64,000 nt of DNA from Arabidopsis thaliana (taxonomy: Eukaryota; Streptophyta; Magnoliopsida; Brassicales; Brassicaceae): the NCBI RefSeq assembly GCF_000001735.4, contig NC_003075.7, positions 14,323,001 through 14,387,000 on the forward strand, read 5' to 3'. This document shows, piece after piece, positions 36,284-48,909 of this stretch (position 1 is the stretch's first letter; each line of letters starts with the position of its first letter). The notes under the pieces were generated by a model that did no database searches, was not told the origin of the DNA, and saw only the letters and a program-made list of their open reading frames with translations. The position numbers and the translations under genes were made by a program.

Positions 36284-36329
36284 AAACTCGAATCATATTC
36301 CTACCAAAATAAAAAACTCGAATCATATT
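36284..36329 (+). repeat. 16-bp direct repeat around an A-rich 14-mer
   Basis: AAACTCGAATCATATT is at 36284-36299 and 36314-36329, separated by CCTACCAAAATAAA. The left flank also has TACCAAA, so a simple tandem duplication with an indel is an equally good explanation here. Confidence 0.6.
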
Positions 36330-38484
36330 TCTTTAGAAAATTCAGAACTAACGGGTCGGTCAAAACTGTTGTGCGATTAAATAGTTAGGTTATGAATTAA
36401 GATTTTGATAAGCTTCCAACGTAAATGAATTCTACGGCTGGCTTACCACAAACCCGAGTAATAAGTTTTTAGTTTTTATTTTATAAAACCAATTAGTTTA
36501 AAGCGCAAATATAGAAATTACAAACCTTAGTAAAAATATTTGTAGTTCCTAATTTCGAATTAGTATAAAAACAAAATGATTTTCTGGCTTGGCTTGGGTT
36601 GGATTCGTGTGGACAATGAGCTGTGTGTACAATAGGAAGTAGCTGGCTAGTTACGTGTATTAACAATTCTTGAGATTTTCTTCTTTCACTTTTTACTTTA
36701 CGTAACCCCCATGCATCACGTGATTTATGACTCGATTTGTTCCTCTTTCTTTTCAATATGGTCAATCACTTTTTTCATGTCATTATGCTATATACTGTGA
36801 TCATGAATCATTACCCATGAATATACTTCACTTTTGCAAATAAAAATACAGACTAATTTGTTGTGTTAAGTTTTTATGTGGTTGTGTTTTCTATGATGTG
36901 ATTCACCAATATTCGAATTTACTGTATAAAAATTTAAGTGTTTCCAATTCATCAATGTCAATTTATAACAAGTGAATTGGTTGATAATATCTCTTATATA
37001 TAATTATAATTTTAGGTTTAATCTCACCATTGCTATAAGAAAATTAACGCATTTCATTATGATTATAATTCCGTCTAACTGTTAATCTCGATAAAATCAC
37101 ATTATAAAAATAATTTTAAATCACTTCAAATTAGTAGGAGATATGGATCCATTGATTTTAGGTAGCACTAATCGAGTCACTTTCCAATCGGATCGACTTT
37201 TGTTTAGGTTGGGCTGAAATATAGTACAAATAATTTATTTTTACTCAACTATTTTATAATAAATAAATTTAATCCATGTTTCTTATTTCATTTTCGACAT
37301 AGATTCCTAACTTAATTGTTGACATAAAAAAATACATACTAAAATGAATTATAGATGTGTGCATCCGTTAAATATAAGATTCTATTAAAAATCGTATCTA
37401 ATTAGCTACTACAAACCAATATGAATCTGCAAATTTCTGTGTCGTTCGATAATGTTCATTTTTGTTGTAACTCATAGAAACCAACTTAGCAAAAACAAAT
37501 AGCAGTACTTTACAAAAAGTCAATATTATTGAGTATTTTTCCATAAAATATATCTCTTTATTCATTGGATGAAACTACTACTATTCTACAACTACTTACA
37601 CAAGATGATTTTGAACTTTCGTATAGGTTAACTTAACAGCCAATAAATACGCATTAGATTATCGTTTTAATTGTTCGAATCAGCGTTCACCGGGTGTATA
37701 TACATGTAATATGTAGTCATGTTTATACAGCTAAATAATAGATTATCATTTTTATATGAGGTTGCTTTTATGGATAAATGGATCGTATATACACGTATTC
37801 TTGATTTAAATACATACGTCGATGCTTATATCCGTATAATTGTATATATAGAAATGTAACTTTTGCGACCAACCAAACACATGTCGTTAGATGCTGGTAC
37901 TTTTCAAAAGTACAGTTCTTTAACTGATCTGTCAAGTTACAACTGAAAAATATATTATTAATAGTAATTAATTCGTTATTAATTAAACAACTTCGAATAT
38001 TTAACGTTCTCTTATGATTATTCATTCGTTAAACCAAATATTATATCTTTATTTATTATTATAATTGTAAAATCTTTTGTACCTTTTTTAAATCTGTCTT
38101 TCTTTTCCAGATTTGGAAAAGTTTTGTTAGAAATGGTTGAGACCAAAACTGGTGTTAAGTCGAGTCATTTTCCAATAACTTTCTAGTAATTTATATTCAT
38201 CACACCGACCAAACTAATTATTAAATTCATTTGCTAATAATTTATTATAATATTATAATCAATTCATATAATTCTTACACTCTCGTGCATGTATTGGTTG
38301 GATTTGTGAAGATATATATACAGCTCATAAACTATTATATAATTTGCATCGAAAGCGGAAAGTTTCTACATAGTGAACATATAATTTCGAGACATTTTAG
38401 TGAGTTTGAATTTGTAATATTATGAGAAAATAACAATTAATTATGGGAAAAACATAGTATACAAGTACACAACGCATGGAGATC

Positions 38485-38519
38485 TTGTTGCAATTTTTTT
38501 TTTTTCATCCATTGTTGCA
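38485..38519 (-). repeat. oligo(T) micro-insert in an 8-bp direct repeat
   Basis: TTGTTGCA at 38485-38492 and 38512-38519 flanks an A/T-run of about 14 bases followed by CATCCA. Confidence 0.4.
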
Positions 38520-40726
38520 TCTTGTCGATCGCAGTACAATTCAAGATAAATTTGTACATCTTTATCACGCTAGCTAGTATTCACATGGTAGTTGCAGATT
38601 TTGAGTTAGCATGGGTTATATATAAAGGATCCAAAAGCACAATGAAAACTCATATGAACTTAATTAAGCTTATCATTCCAATCGAAGCCCATCCATTATA
38701 TACACACATATGGTGCATATAAAATTATATACTAAAGCTTAATTTATGTACTCCTATAAACCATATTTAAAATCTTGTGAACAGTGATGTTCCATCTGCA
38801 CCATGTTTTGTAAAGTGGGGAATAAGATAGGTATATGGTTTTGAGATGTGTTATATTTTAAGTTATCTACGAAAGACTATAAGTGTCTAAAAATGGAATA
38901 ATGGGCACATGCATAAGTTGTGGCGATCGAAAAAGATCCACTACATACTTACTTTATCATTTAATTCGATCTATATATATATGCATTCACAAATCATACA
39001 TTATTGTTATACAAAGCTGATTGTTGCAAAATTTAACCTGTAAAGGGATCAAAATATCGTATCTCTGTGTGTATATCCACAAAAATACATACGTGGTGGT
39101 GAGGCAAACAGAGGGTTTTATGCCAGTGAAGTTGTCAACCACTTTGTAATTATTTTTCGGGGGTCAAATTATTTTTGTAATTTGTTGAACAGAGATTCTA
39201 CTGTTCTTTTGTTTTGTTTCTACTTATATTTTCTTCCAACTCCTATCTTTGAATTATTATTTAATTTTGTTTTTAAAATTAAAATAATAGAATTTTTTTT
39301 TTTTTGATTTTTTTGTCTATCCGCAATCATACAATTATTTTATATTTTTTTGCGCCATACACGGGTCTCAAACTTATCTAAATATTTATTTATACAAATA
39401 TATATAGTCATTATATACTACAAATTATTATTGTGGACTTATATCAAAACAGAAAAATATGTGATTAAAATATAAAATAATTTGTATTTGAAGACCGAAT
39501 ACTAAAGTTTATAGTCAATTTTATACTTTAAAACAAGATTCTTTTTGGGTCAAAATTTTGTTTGTAAATTGTTTTGTTATATGCGAATTATTTTTGGTTA
39601 ATGTCTCAAAATGCAACAATATGTGAAACCTACATGTAATGTAGATATATAGATAACAGAGTTATATGTAGAAGAATATGTAAATAGATTTAGATATTAA
39701 TGGCATGTTTATTTATTAAATTACGTAATTACCGTAACTCAATATTAAAATTTGTTATGTAAATTCTATGTGTATATAAATAAAAATACTTGATTAATTT
39801 TCCACTTGTGGATCTTAAAAACTTTTTAATCCGTAGTTGTGTGTAGAGAGTTTTCAACTTGTCTCTATAACTAGTACCTTTCCCTTTCTACTATCAATGA
39901 AAAAGCCAACCACCGAAGACATTATTTTTATGTATTGCATTGCCTAGTACTATTTATTGGTCATCAAGCAAATGTCTTTATAAATCACCATTGCCTAAAA
40001 AGTATTTAAAAGAGGTGATAATATACATAGTGCTCTTTATATGATTGAAAAAGTTAACAATTGGGAGTCTCACATATACATATCAATCAGAAACAAATGA
40101 ACCATAGTATTAGGGATGGTGATTTTGAAAGCTGGTAATTGTAGTACTTTTGTTAATCTTAGGGTAAATCATTGTGGTTTGTCAAATCATTATATAGGGT
40201 GTATTTTATACGTAACATCTCAATTCCAAAATATCACACAAACGAGTCATTGAAAATATATATAATTGTTCATATTTCGTTTTAACTATAAAGCTCACAT
40301 TGGCAAAGTTACTTTCTCTCATAGATGCTGAAAATTTAAAACTTGAAAAATTTTCATCCTTTGCTTAAACCAACAAAGATAAAAGCTAGGAATCCACAAT
40401 GTCAGATCATAGCAGATTAAAACTAAAATCTAAATTTTATTTACTCCCATCGTTAATACGATGTTTATTGTAACGTCCAAAAGACGAAACAAAGTTACTT
40501 AAATAATAATATTCCAAAAAACATTGTGATTACGTAGATCACGTGATCTCCATCTTTGTAATCTCTCAACAGAATATAATGTTTACCTGTATTCTCTGTA
40601 TCTTTAGACTAATGAAACTCCTCCCATTGTCATGTCTCTTTCAAACCAATTGATACAATCTATCTATTTCAAATTTTCAACCCAATTACATATGGCACAG
40701 TGCCGTTGAAAATTTTATGGAAACAA

Positions 40727-40730
<4 letters not shown>

Positions 40731-40760
<30 letters not shown>
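40731..40760. repeat. (TA)n microsatellite
   Basis: Thirty bases of TA repeats. Confidence 0.95.
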
Positions 40761-40761
<1 letters not shown>

Positions 40762-41099
40762 TTCCCTCTTTTTTGAAATATTTTAAACCGAAATGATTAA
40801 ATATTAGAATTCTTAGTTACCACACAAAAACTGCAGCGATAAATAATAGCACACACGGAAAGAAAAGAGGTCCCTATATATGGTTTTTAACTTAGCTAGT
40901 CATAGTGGAGAAAGTAAGCTTTCAAAGTCAAATGAAAATATCGAAATCGCACCAGAAAAAAACGAAAAGGAAACCAAATGAATAGTAACACAACATATTT
41001 AATTATAAATGACATCATACAAAGAAGAAGAAAAAGAAAGCGTAATGATGTAAATACATGAATTGAAAGATACTTAAACCCAAATACATCGACATTTAT

Positions 41100-41460
41100 G
41101 AACCAATGCTCCGTGGAGGACCCGCAAGAGAAAGAGATTGTGGTGGTTCGTCGTATAGAAATTAAAGTTCACAACCGTAGGATCTCGTACAAAAATACAA
41201 GATCGTACGGCTAAGAACATGTGATGTATCCAAAGTAGGACCAAAAGAGAATCGAAACGGCGCCGTACAGAGGGACTAAAACGGAGAGAGGACGGTCCTC
41301 CGTAATAGAAACATACAGAGAGAAAAAAAGTTTAAGTCTCTCTGAGTTTGTGTGGTCCCGACAGAGAGAGAGCTGACACAATTAGTCACTTGTCAGTTCA
41401 GAATCGTCAGTTGTCAGAATTGACCCTAATTTATGCAAAAAGCTCCATTTATCGCTAAAC
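41100..41460. other. GC-richer, hairpin-dense island in the gene desert
   Basis: Composition changes sharply from AT-rich flanks to a mixed sequence with CGGCGCCG, purine runs and several fold-backs. One pairs 41167-41189 with 41196-41218 over 23 positions (two mismatches, three G:U when read on the minus strand). CAGAGAGA pairs with TCTCTCTG (41316-41344), and GAGGAC with GTCCTC near 41288-41300. No ORF of quality is present. It looks like a promoter or leader, or a non-coding transcript, most naturally on the minus strand where CT-rich leader-like sequence appears. The function is unknown. Confidence 0.3.
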
Positions 41461-44400
41461 CACCAGTTTAAAATCTTTTTCCCCTATCTTTGATACTTTT
41501 TTTTTGGCTCCCTTTCTAATTAATAGCGATATATTTTACGTAAGGGTACGGTAAAAAACTGTGAGTTACTGCATGCATAGATTTTTCTATGTAACATATG
41601 ACCAGCTAAAAACTCATACAAATAAAATATGACCTTTGACAGAATTTATATATTTTGTGGTGACACAAACACTCTTGTTTTACGTACCCTCTTATTTATT
41701 TTTTCTTCTGTAAAAGGGGTAATTGATTAACAAATGTGACAGTCGTATTAAAAACAAAACATATCTAGATGTTTCTCTGTATTATTTCAGGAGTTTCAGA
41801 GAAGAGATGCAAACGGACAATAATCATCAATGAAAATGATTTCAGTTTTGCTAGCGATACTATAAACAGTAATTCATCCATTTTTCTAGAGAAAATGTAT
41901 AAGATCAATACATTTTCTTTTACTTTATGTGTTAACTAATGTGTTTCGATATTTATTACTAATAGTCTCTTTTAAAATCATCAATAAGTCACTTAGCCTA
42001 AAAGTTGAAAACAATGAATAAAACTTCTATTGACATAACTATTTTAGTTGCGTCTGCTTATATGTATATATCGACAAGAAGTATATAGGACCTCAATCCA
42101 TATACTCTTTTGATTCTCTAGTAGGCGAATAGCGGTTAATACATTCCTATGTAAATCATATTTCTTTAATGGAGACTCGAACTTATGAATATTCAACATT
42201 CCACAAAGAAATTTGTGCTAACCAAGCGAGCTAACAGTGTTGGTATAGTCATAGATATATATATATATATATATATAATTCTTTTTAGCAAAACATTTTC
42301 TTTGTTTGGGATAAAAGGAAAATAATTTTCTAAAATTTATTTATTTATTTATGATTACACCATCACCCATAGCTCGCTCATATGTTCGAGTCGCAATTCG
42401 TAAAAAAAATTGTTTATACATAGATATATGGACTTTTGGTCTATAGAAAAAACAAACCAGCAAAAGAAAACAAATTTTTTATTAACATATATATAAAGTA
42501 GAAAATAATAAGATCTAAACGACAAATCAAAATGAAAATAAAAAATAAACAGTAGACGGAAATCCGAAAACACTGCTGTTGAAGATATGAATGTTTGATT
42601 TATGAGAAGTCGGTCCATAGATTTAAGCACAATAGTCTAAGAAGCCAGCCAGTCTTATCTCATGACACATATAAAAGAAATTATGGATATACAAATCATT
42701 TGGAAAGAAAAATCTAGACAAATTTTGAAAGGATAAATGTAAAAGAAAATTGCATGAGAGAGAGGGCACATGTCTCCTTTTAGCCTTCTGTTCTTGGGAG
42801 GGAAGCCAAAATAGTTTCACTTCTGTATTTTCTCAGCCACTGCTCTTATTTGGGACCTGTCTTCAAAGAAGTAAATCATAAATAGATCTATATTTTGTGT
42901 CAATTTCTGTATTTCATTCTCATTTAATTTATTTTTGTATATATTATATATTGTGTTTTTTAAAGAAGAAAAATAATAGATTTTAGATTCCAGCTGTGAA
43001 TTTAACCCTTTCTCGATCGAAAGTCTATTTTGGCGTTTGTTCCGTGACCATCCTCTCGCTACGTCACCGTTTTCATATCCATGCAAAATATTTTGAAGAT
43101 AATATTTCTCTATCCCCCCACTTTTCATTGATTATCTACCCTTTATATATACACATTTCTATGTTTTTTGGATCGAAACAATTTTATTTTAAATGAATAA
43201 AGTATAAATGAATATCCAGTTAAATCATCGGGTCCATTCCACGGACAAAAAATTGTATTATTACTTTCACATCATACCCGATTAAAACAAGTTTCTATCA
43301 ATTTTTAGAATTTTGCTTATTATTATTGGTGTTGCTGTTGTTATTGTTGCAGTTGCTGCTGCTGCGATATTAATTGATATTGATTATTGTCTGCATCATA
43401 ATGATTATGAAAAATGGGGAAACAATATACACAACCAGTTGTACTATGTCACACTTTCAACATTAATTCTTGATCAAGAAATTGGTGGAATGTTATCTTC
43501 TTTCATATAAATAAATTGTCCCCTACCAAAAAGTATATACGATAATGCATGGCCAATAATGATGCATTACGTATAGGCCCCTCGTTGAAAGTTACCAAAC
43601 TTCTCATTCAAAATATTTTATATTTGTTGAGATTTTTCTTAAATATATGTGTTTTAGTCGGATGTAATCCTAGATTTTATAGCCGTTTTGGTACTATTGC
43701 ATTGTCAAGTTTAACTGCTGCGTGATCGTACCTTTTCGAAACCACACCAATACACTATATATTTCTAATTCTATCAATGTGATTACTAATTATATGGTTT
43801 AATTATAATACAAGTGACATATTATCTTTAAAACGATTTGTATTTAATGTAAAATTAATTTATCTTAAACGCACAACATTTATTAGAGGGAAAACTATAT
43901 GTGAAGATATATGAATTATTTTCGAAATGATTATTGGAACGTTTCAAAATGAAAGAATGGAGAATATTTTAAAAATCAGAGGCTTAGTAGGGCGAGGCCC
44001 CCTCTATGCCGTGAACGCTCACAGGAGCCTTACTTATTTTATCTCTTTGTTTCAAATCTTATCGACGGAAAATTTCTATAACCCATTTAACAAAAAAAAA
44101 AAAAATTATAACCCACAAATGATTGTATAAATAGTTTACAAAACGATAGGTATATATGTAGATATATATAGTACTGTCTATGCTTATATACTTTTACAAC
44201 CCGGTTTAATATTTATATAATTACCATTTATCTCTTCATAAATTATCATATTAATTTATGTAATAGCAACCCCCAACTGTATTTATAAAAAAAAATAACA
44301 TTATGCAATCGTCAACATTACTACAAATCTATATATTATTTATAATTAATTCATCTATAAGAAACTTGCTATATGTTTTCATTTAATATTGGTTGGAAGG

Positions 44401-45890
44401 TTATTTAGTCAAAGAAAAGCCATTAATAGCTGGAGATTTAAACTCCATTGTGAATTACAAACATTTCTTAATATGCAAACCATTACGAAGATGTATCCGG
44501 GACTTAAGTTGCTGTTTAAGTCTAATTTGTTCACCGGATGGAGACAAAACATGAAATAACGGCTAAATTAATTGTAAACCATAGTTTTCAAGCTTTGATT
44601 AAAGAGTCAAGCGAAACATTAATTTTAGTGTTGGGTCTTTAATTATAAATCACCGATTTGCATTCAAGTTTTGATAAGATATCTAGTTCGACTCTTCGTT
44701 CGGTTTTGGTTTAGTAAGTAAACAATGGTAGCGACGCTAAGCATGGTTTGATTCATAACTTCATGTGGTAGGTTATGGCCTTGGACTTTACTTTGGTCGA
44801 AAAAATATATCATTTTAATATTTTCGCAAAATAATAATATATGTTTGATTTATTCTAAAATTCAATATAATTTACCAAATACTATATTTAACTATATAAC
44901 TATTTCAAAAATAGTGTATTTAACAGAGATAAAATTCTATTTGTATAAGAAATTCAGCACAAAATAGTTTAAAACAAAAAGAATTTTACAAGGACATTTT
45001 CGTGAATTTTAAACAAACACATTAAAAATAAGAAGAAGACAAATTAAAAAGAAATTCAAAGTTAAGTAAATGCAAACACATTTTTTGTGCCAAATGGTCG
45101 TTTAAAAAGGATTCGAGAGTTCACGTGCAATGAACTTGTACTATATATGCTAATCAAAATCTACTTACTTTAAATTATTTAGACGTTACATTGAACTGTC
45201 TTTAGATAAAAGATGTACTGTAATATTGGCCTTGTCTATCTTAATTCATAATTTTATTTTAGTATACCTAGATTATTTTTGCTTATCCTTTACTGATTTT
45301 ACAAAGTATTCAAGACCATAAACACTAGTATAGTAGTATTGAACTAAACTTAACTAGCTTGGATTTGACCAAGATCTATGCAATATATTAAGAACTTGTT
45401 ATACATATATGTGGGTTAATAAGCCATATATACCTACACTCACAAATCTTGAATATAGATTGTGATACAACAGCAATATTAGTACAAACCATTGGATGCT
45501 CTACAATGTTTTGTCTAATTGACCAAAAATAAAATTTAACCTCATATCTTTCAACCACTTTTTTCATAAGATTAAAAAGTTTTGTCATATATTCTTAATT
45601 TTTTTCCCTTGACCTAGCTAGTAGGTTTTCTAAAATTTCGGATTTGATACGTATATTCTTATAGTTTGCTAATACGTATCGGATACAGCATCTTTGTGTA
45701 TGGTCCACCAGTAAATTACATTTGGGTAAGTATTTGATTTTAGTTGATTTTTTTCCAACTTATGTCACAAATCATTCATGTATCAAAAAAGTTGATACAT
45801 TGTCAATTTACTATTAATGTATTTATCCATATAAAGTGACTTCTAAAAGTATTTTAAATATACAAAAAAAAAGTAGCTTAGATTCTTTTT
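41461..45890. other. gene-free DNA upstream of the MATE gene
   Basis: AT-rich. It contains a (TA)n at 42255-42277, a GTT/GCT-type trinucleotide tract at about 43318-43370 and a TSD-flanked oligo(A) insert at 44077-44115. No gene is supported. Confidence 0.5.
44077..44115 (+). repeat. oligo(A) micro-insert in a perfect 9-bp direct repeat
   Basis: TATAACCCA at 44077-44085 and 44107-44115 flanks TTTAAC followed by about 14 A and T. Confidence 0.6.
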
Positions 45891-46147
45891 CATGAAAAAA
45901 TTTCGAAAAATTAAAAATGAAGAAAAAAAAAATCCTGCCAACTCCTTTATTAAGATGGTAAGAGAGAGCTCTGAGAAGAGAGAAGCAGCACCAAAAAAAA
46001 TTCATATCTCTCTTTCCTTTCAATTTTCTCAGTTGTTAAAACCTCTCATACTCATTAGAGAGCTCTTCACGAGAGAACTCTTTCTCTTTCCCATTAAAGA
46101 TCAAATCTTTCTTCTTCTTCATCAACACCATCATCATCATCACCGTC

Positions 46148-47746
46148 ATGTGTAACCCATCAACAACAACAACAACCACCGGTTCAGAGAACCAAGAATC
46201 TCGAACCGGACTCTTCCTCGATCTCTTCTCGATCAATAGCTTTGAACCCACAAAGAGAAATCTCCGGCATTGTGAGAACAGAGGATCTCCTCTTATGGCA
46301 GAAGCTGTAACAGAGGCGAAATCTCTCTTCACGTTAGCTTTTCCGATCGCCGTGACGGCTCTTGTCCTCTACCTACGCTCAGCCGTATCAATGTTTTTCT
46401 TGGGTCAACTTGGTGACCTCGAATTAGCCGCCGGTTCACTCGCCATTGCCTTTGCTAACATAACCGGTTACTCTGTTTTATCCGGTTTAGCTCTTGGTAT
46501 GGAACCACTCTGTTCTCAAGCCTTCGGTGCTCACCGCTTCAAACTCCTTTCCCTAACCCTCCATCGAACCGTGGTTTTTCTCTTGGTTTGTTGCGTACCG
46601 ATCTCGGTTCTCTGGTTTAACGTCGGCAAAATATCGGTTTACCTTCACCAAGACCCCGACATCGCGAAATTAGCTCAGACATATCTCATCTTCTCCCTAC
46701 CTGATCTTCTCACCAACACTCTTCTTCATCCAATCAGAATCTACCTTCGTGCTCAAGGCATCATTCACCCCGTAACCCTAGCTTCTCTCTCCGGCGCTGT
46801 TTTTCACCTCCCGGCTAATCTTTTCTTAGTCTCTTACCTCCGTCTTGGTTTAACCGGCGTAGCAGTCGCTTCCTCCATCACAAACATCTTCGTCGTTGCT
46901 TTCCTCGTTTGCTACGTCTGGGCGAGTGGTCTTCACGCGCCTACATGGACTGACCCGACCCGTGATTGTTTCCGCGGGTGGGCTCCGTTGCTGCGTCTCG
47001 CGGGACCAAGCTGTGTCTCCGTGTGTTTGGAATGGTGGTGGTACGAGATCATGATCGTTTTGTGTGGTTTGCTCGTGAATCCAAGATCGACGGTGGCTGC
47101 TATGGGCGTTTTGATCCAGACGACGTCGTTTCTTTATGTTTTCCCGTCTTCTCTTAGCTTTGCTGTCTCAACTAGAGTCGGAAACGAACTTGGAGCCAAC
47201 CGTCCCAAGACAGCAAAGCTAACGGCTACGGTGGCTATCGTTTTCGCGGCGGTTACAGGGATTATAGCGGCGGCGTTTGCTTACTCAGTCAGAAACGCTT
47301 GGGGAAGGATTTTCACCGGAGACAAAGAGATACTCCAGCTAACAGCGGCGGCGTTACCGATATTAGGTCTATGCGAGATCGGAAACTGTCCTCAGACGGT
47401 GGGATGCGGCGTCGTGAGAGGAACAGCACGACCGTCAACGGCGGCGAACGTGAACCTTGGAGCGTTTTATCTGGTGGGCATGCCGGTGGCAGTGGGTCTC
47501 GGGTTTTGGGCCGGAATTGGGTTTAATGGGCTTTGGGTAGGACTACTTGCGGCGCAGATTAGCTGCGCAGGTCTTATGATGTACGTGGTGGGGACCACAG
47601 ATTGGGAATCGGAGGCTAAGAAGGCGCAGACGCTAACGTGCGCTGAGACTGTAGAGAATGATATTATTAAGGCGGTGGTGGCGAGTACTATAGACGGTGA
47701 GTGCGATGAGGCTGAGCCGTTGATTCGCATCACGGTGCTTTATTAA
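46148..47746 (+). CDS. ADP1: MATE efflux transporter (ADP1/ADS1, DETOXIFICATION 51)
   Basis: Proton- or cation-coupled multidrug and toxic compound extrusion transporter, a single exon of 532 aa. I identify it as At4g29140, known from activation-tagged mutants as ADP1/ADS1 (altered development, disease susceptibility). The N-terminal cytosolic region (about 1-55) is Thr/Ser-rich. About 12 membrane segments follow in two pseudo-symmetrical bundles, starting LFTLAFPIAVTALVLYLRSA. MATE hallmarks include SMFFLGQLGDLELAAGSLAI, GMEPLCSQAFGAHR and, in the second half, STRVGNELGANRPKTAK and GCGVVRGTARP. A second Met (50) lies just before the core. An AG/CT-rich leader (45960-46140) precedes the start. 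High GC and the single long exon are usual for this MATE clade. The substrate is not readable from sequence. Confidence 0.93.
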   Translation: MCNPSTTTTTTGSENQESRTGLFLDLFSINSFEPTKRNLRHCENRGSPLMAEAVTEAKSLFTLAFPIAVTALVLYLRSAVSMFFLGQLGDLELAAGSLAIAFANITGYSVLSGLALGMEPLCSQAFGAHRFKLLSLTLHRTVVFLLVCCVPISVLWFNVGKISVYLHQDPDIAKLAQTYLIFSLPDLLTNTLLHPIRIYLRAQGIIHPVTLASLSGAVFHLPANLFLVSYLRLGLTGVAVASSITNIFVVAFLVCYVWASGLHAPTWTDPTRDCFRGWAPLLRLAGPSCVSVCLEWWWYEIMIVLCGLLVNPRSTVAAMGVLIQTTSFLYVFPSSLSFAVSTRVGNELGANRPKTAKLTATVAIVFAAVTGIIAAAFAYSVRNAWGRIFTGDKEILQLTAAALPILGLCEIGNCPQTVGCGVVRGTARPSTAANVNLGAFYLVGMPVAVGLGFWAGIGFNGLWVGLLAAQISCAGLMMYVVGTTDWESEAKKAQTLTCAETVENDIIKAVVASTIDGECDEAEPLIRITVLY

Positions 47747-47990
47747 TATTAATTAAGACAAAACAAAACAAAATTATAATCATCATAATTATTCCCATCT
47801 CTTTTCCATAGAAGGAGAAAGTTTTGCCTTTCTTTGAGAAATTTAACATTTTCTTCTTTTTTTGTACTTAAAAATTTCTTTTTTTTTATCTCCTTATTTT
47901 TTCCGATGCCCTTATGATTGGCCGTTTATATGGAGTATCTATGAGTTTTTTTTTTATAAACTACTACATATGCTAAATACTTGAATAAAC

Positions 47991-48020
47991 TCACATGAAT
48001 GCAAAAAAATAATCACATGA
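47991..48020 (+). repeat. oligo(A) micro-insert in an 8-bp direct repeat
   Basis: TCACATGA at 47991-47998 and 48013-48020 flanks ATGC plus A7 and TAA. A T-run ending TTTGC follows at once. Confidence 0.35.
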
Positions 48021-48665
48021 TTTTTTTTTTGCTCACAACTAAACATTTAATTACACCCAATCTGAGACAAAAGATGTTGGGACCATATAGCTGGAGCGAC
48101 AGAGAATTAATTCAAAATAATTTTTGAAATGTTTTTGTAAGTTAATAAGATAATATGGAGAGAAGAATTCACTGTTGAATTGTAGAGACTTATTATTATT
48201 TGAAGGAAAAAATCTTACTAATAAATAGAAAAAAATGGGTGATAAAAAAAGGAAAGAGAGTAATATGGTAATTTGGAAAAAAGTGGCAACCCTGTGGGAA
48301 ACAAAAACTTGTGTCTCAAAGATTCAGACAGGTCTGAATGAATGTTTTGGATTCCCTATAGACTATAGAGTGCTGTTTTGTTCAGAGATGAGAGAGAGAG
48401 TGAGTGAGAGATATCAAGTCCCAAGGACCATTGTATTGCATCATCTCATAAATTATTCCTACATTTTATTTTTATTCTCATCATAAATTATTTTATCCAT
48501 ATAATTCTGCATTTCGATGGGTATGGTTTCTAGTTTATTATTCTTATTATATAAAAAATAAAGTTTTAAAGTTGACGATAAAATATGTTATGTAAACTTC
48601 ACTATAGATATTTTTTTTCCATTTCATTCTATCATAGTGAAATTTGAGAATGTACATTGTATAAG

Positions 48666-48704
48666 ATCATACACTTTTTTTTTTGTCGACAAAAATCATA
48701 CACT
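48666..48704 (-). repeat. oligo(T) micro-insert in a perfect 10-bp direct repeat
   Basis: ATCATACACT at 48666-48675 and 48695-48704 flanks 19 bases that read TTTTGTCGAC plus A9 on the minus strand. Confidence 0.7.
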
Positions 48705-48855
48705 GAAAAACAATGAAAGTTGTTACAAATATAAACAAACAATAAATCAAATATAACACTTTCTCCTGTTGTTTAGAACCTTTTCATATGCATATCAGCA
48801 TATGCATTAACAAATTATTGTGATGTATTATGATTTCATACTGAAAATTAACGAA

Positions 48856-48909
48856 TTCGTTGTAAAATAAAATAAAAATTAATTCATTGTAAAATAAAAT
48901 AAAAATTAA
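48856..48909. repeat. 27-bp tandem duplication (26/27 identical)
   Basis: Two adjacent units, 48856-48882 and 48883-48909, begin TTC(G/A)TTGTAAAATAAAA and end AAAATTAA. They differ at one base. Confidence 0.9.

Larger units (their letters stand above)
31866..41090. other. HXK1 promoter and 9 kb of gene-free DNA
   Basis: The first 250 bp holds the HXK1 leader and promoter; TGGGCC at 32601-32606 and a reverse-oriented AGCCCA near 32720 lie further upstream. Beyond that I see no gene on either strand: frames are short and of low complexity. It holds an 18-bp direct repeat (32489-32506 and 32511-32528), AT microsatellites, and direct-repeat-flanked oligo(T)/A-rich inserts at 35474, 36284 and 38485. 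Confidence 0.5.

Noticed and set aside
41350..41400. Stretch CGACAGAGAGAGAGCTGACAC resembling miR156/157
   Set aside because: It does not match the mature miRNA at enough positions and there is no long stem pairing it. It is GA-rich sequence.
43313..43510. 65-codon frame with Val/Ala/Ile-rich start
   Set aside because: It comes from a GTT/GCT trinucleotide tract, not a real membrane protein.
43970..44040. GC-rich patch AGGGCGAGGCCCCCTC, possible organellar insertion
   Set aside because: Too short, and no plastid or mitochondrial gene sequence was recognised.
46036..46332. Minus-strand frame across the MATE start
   Set aside because: A mirror of the coding strand of the MATE gene and its leader.
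48235..48486. 83-codon plus-strand frame as a gene
   Set aside because: No recognisable domain, a poor start context and an oddly GA-rich middle. Kept only as a composition island.
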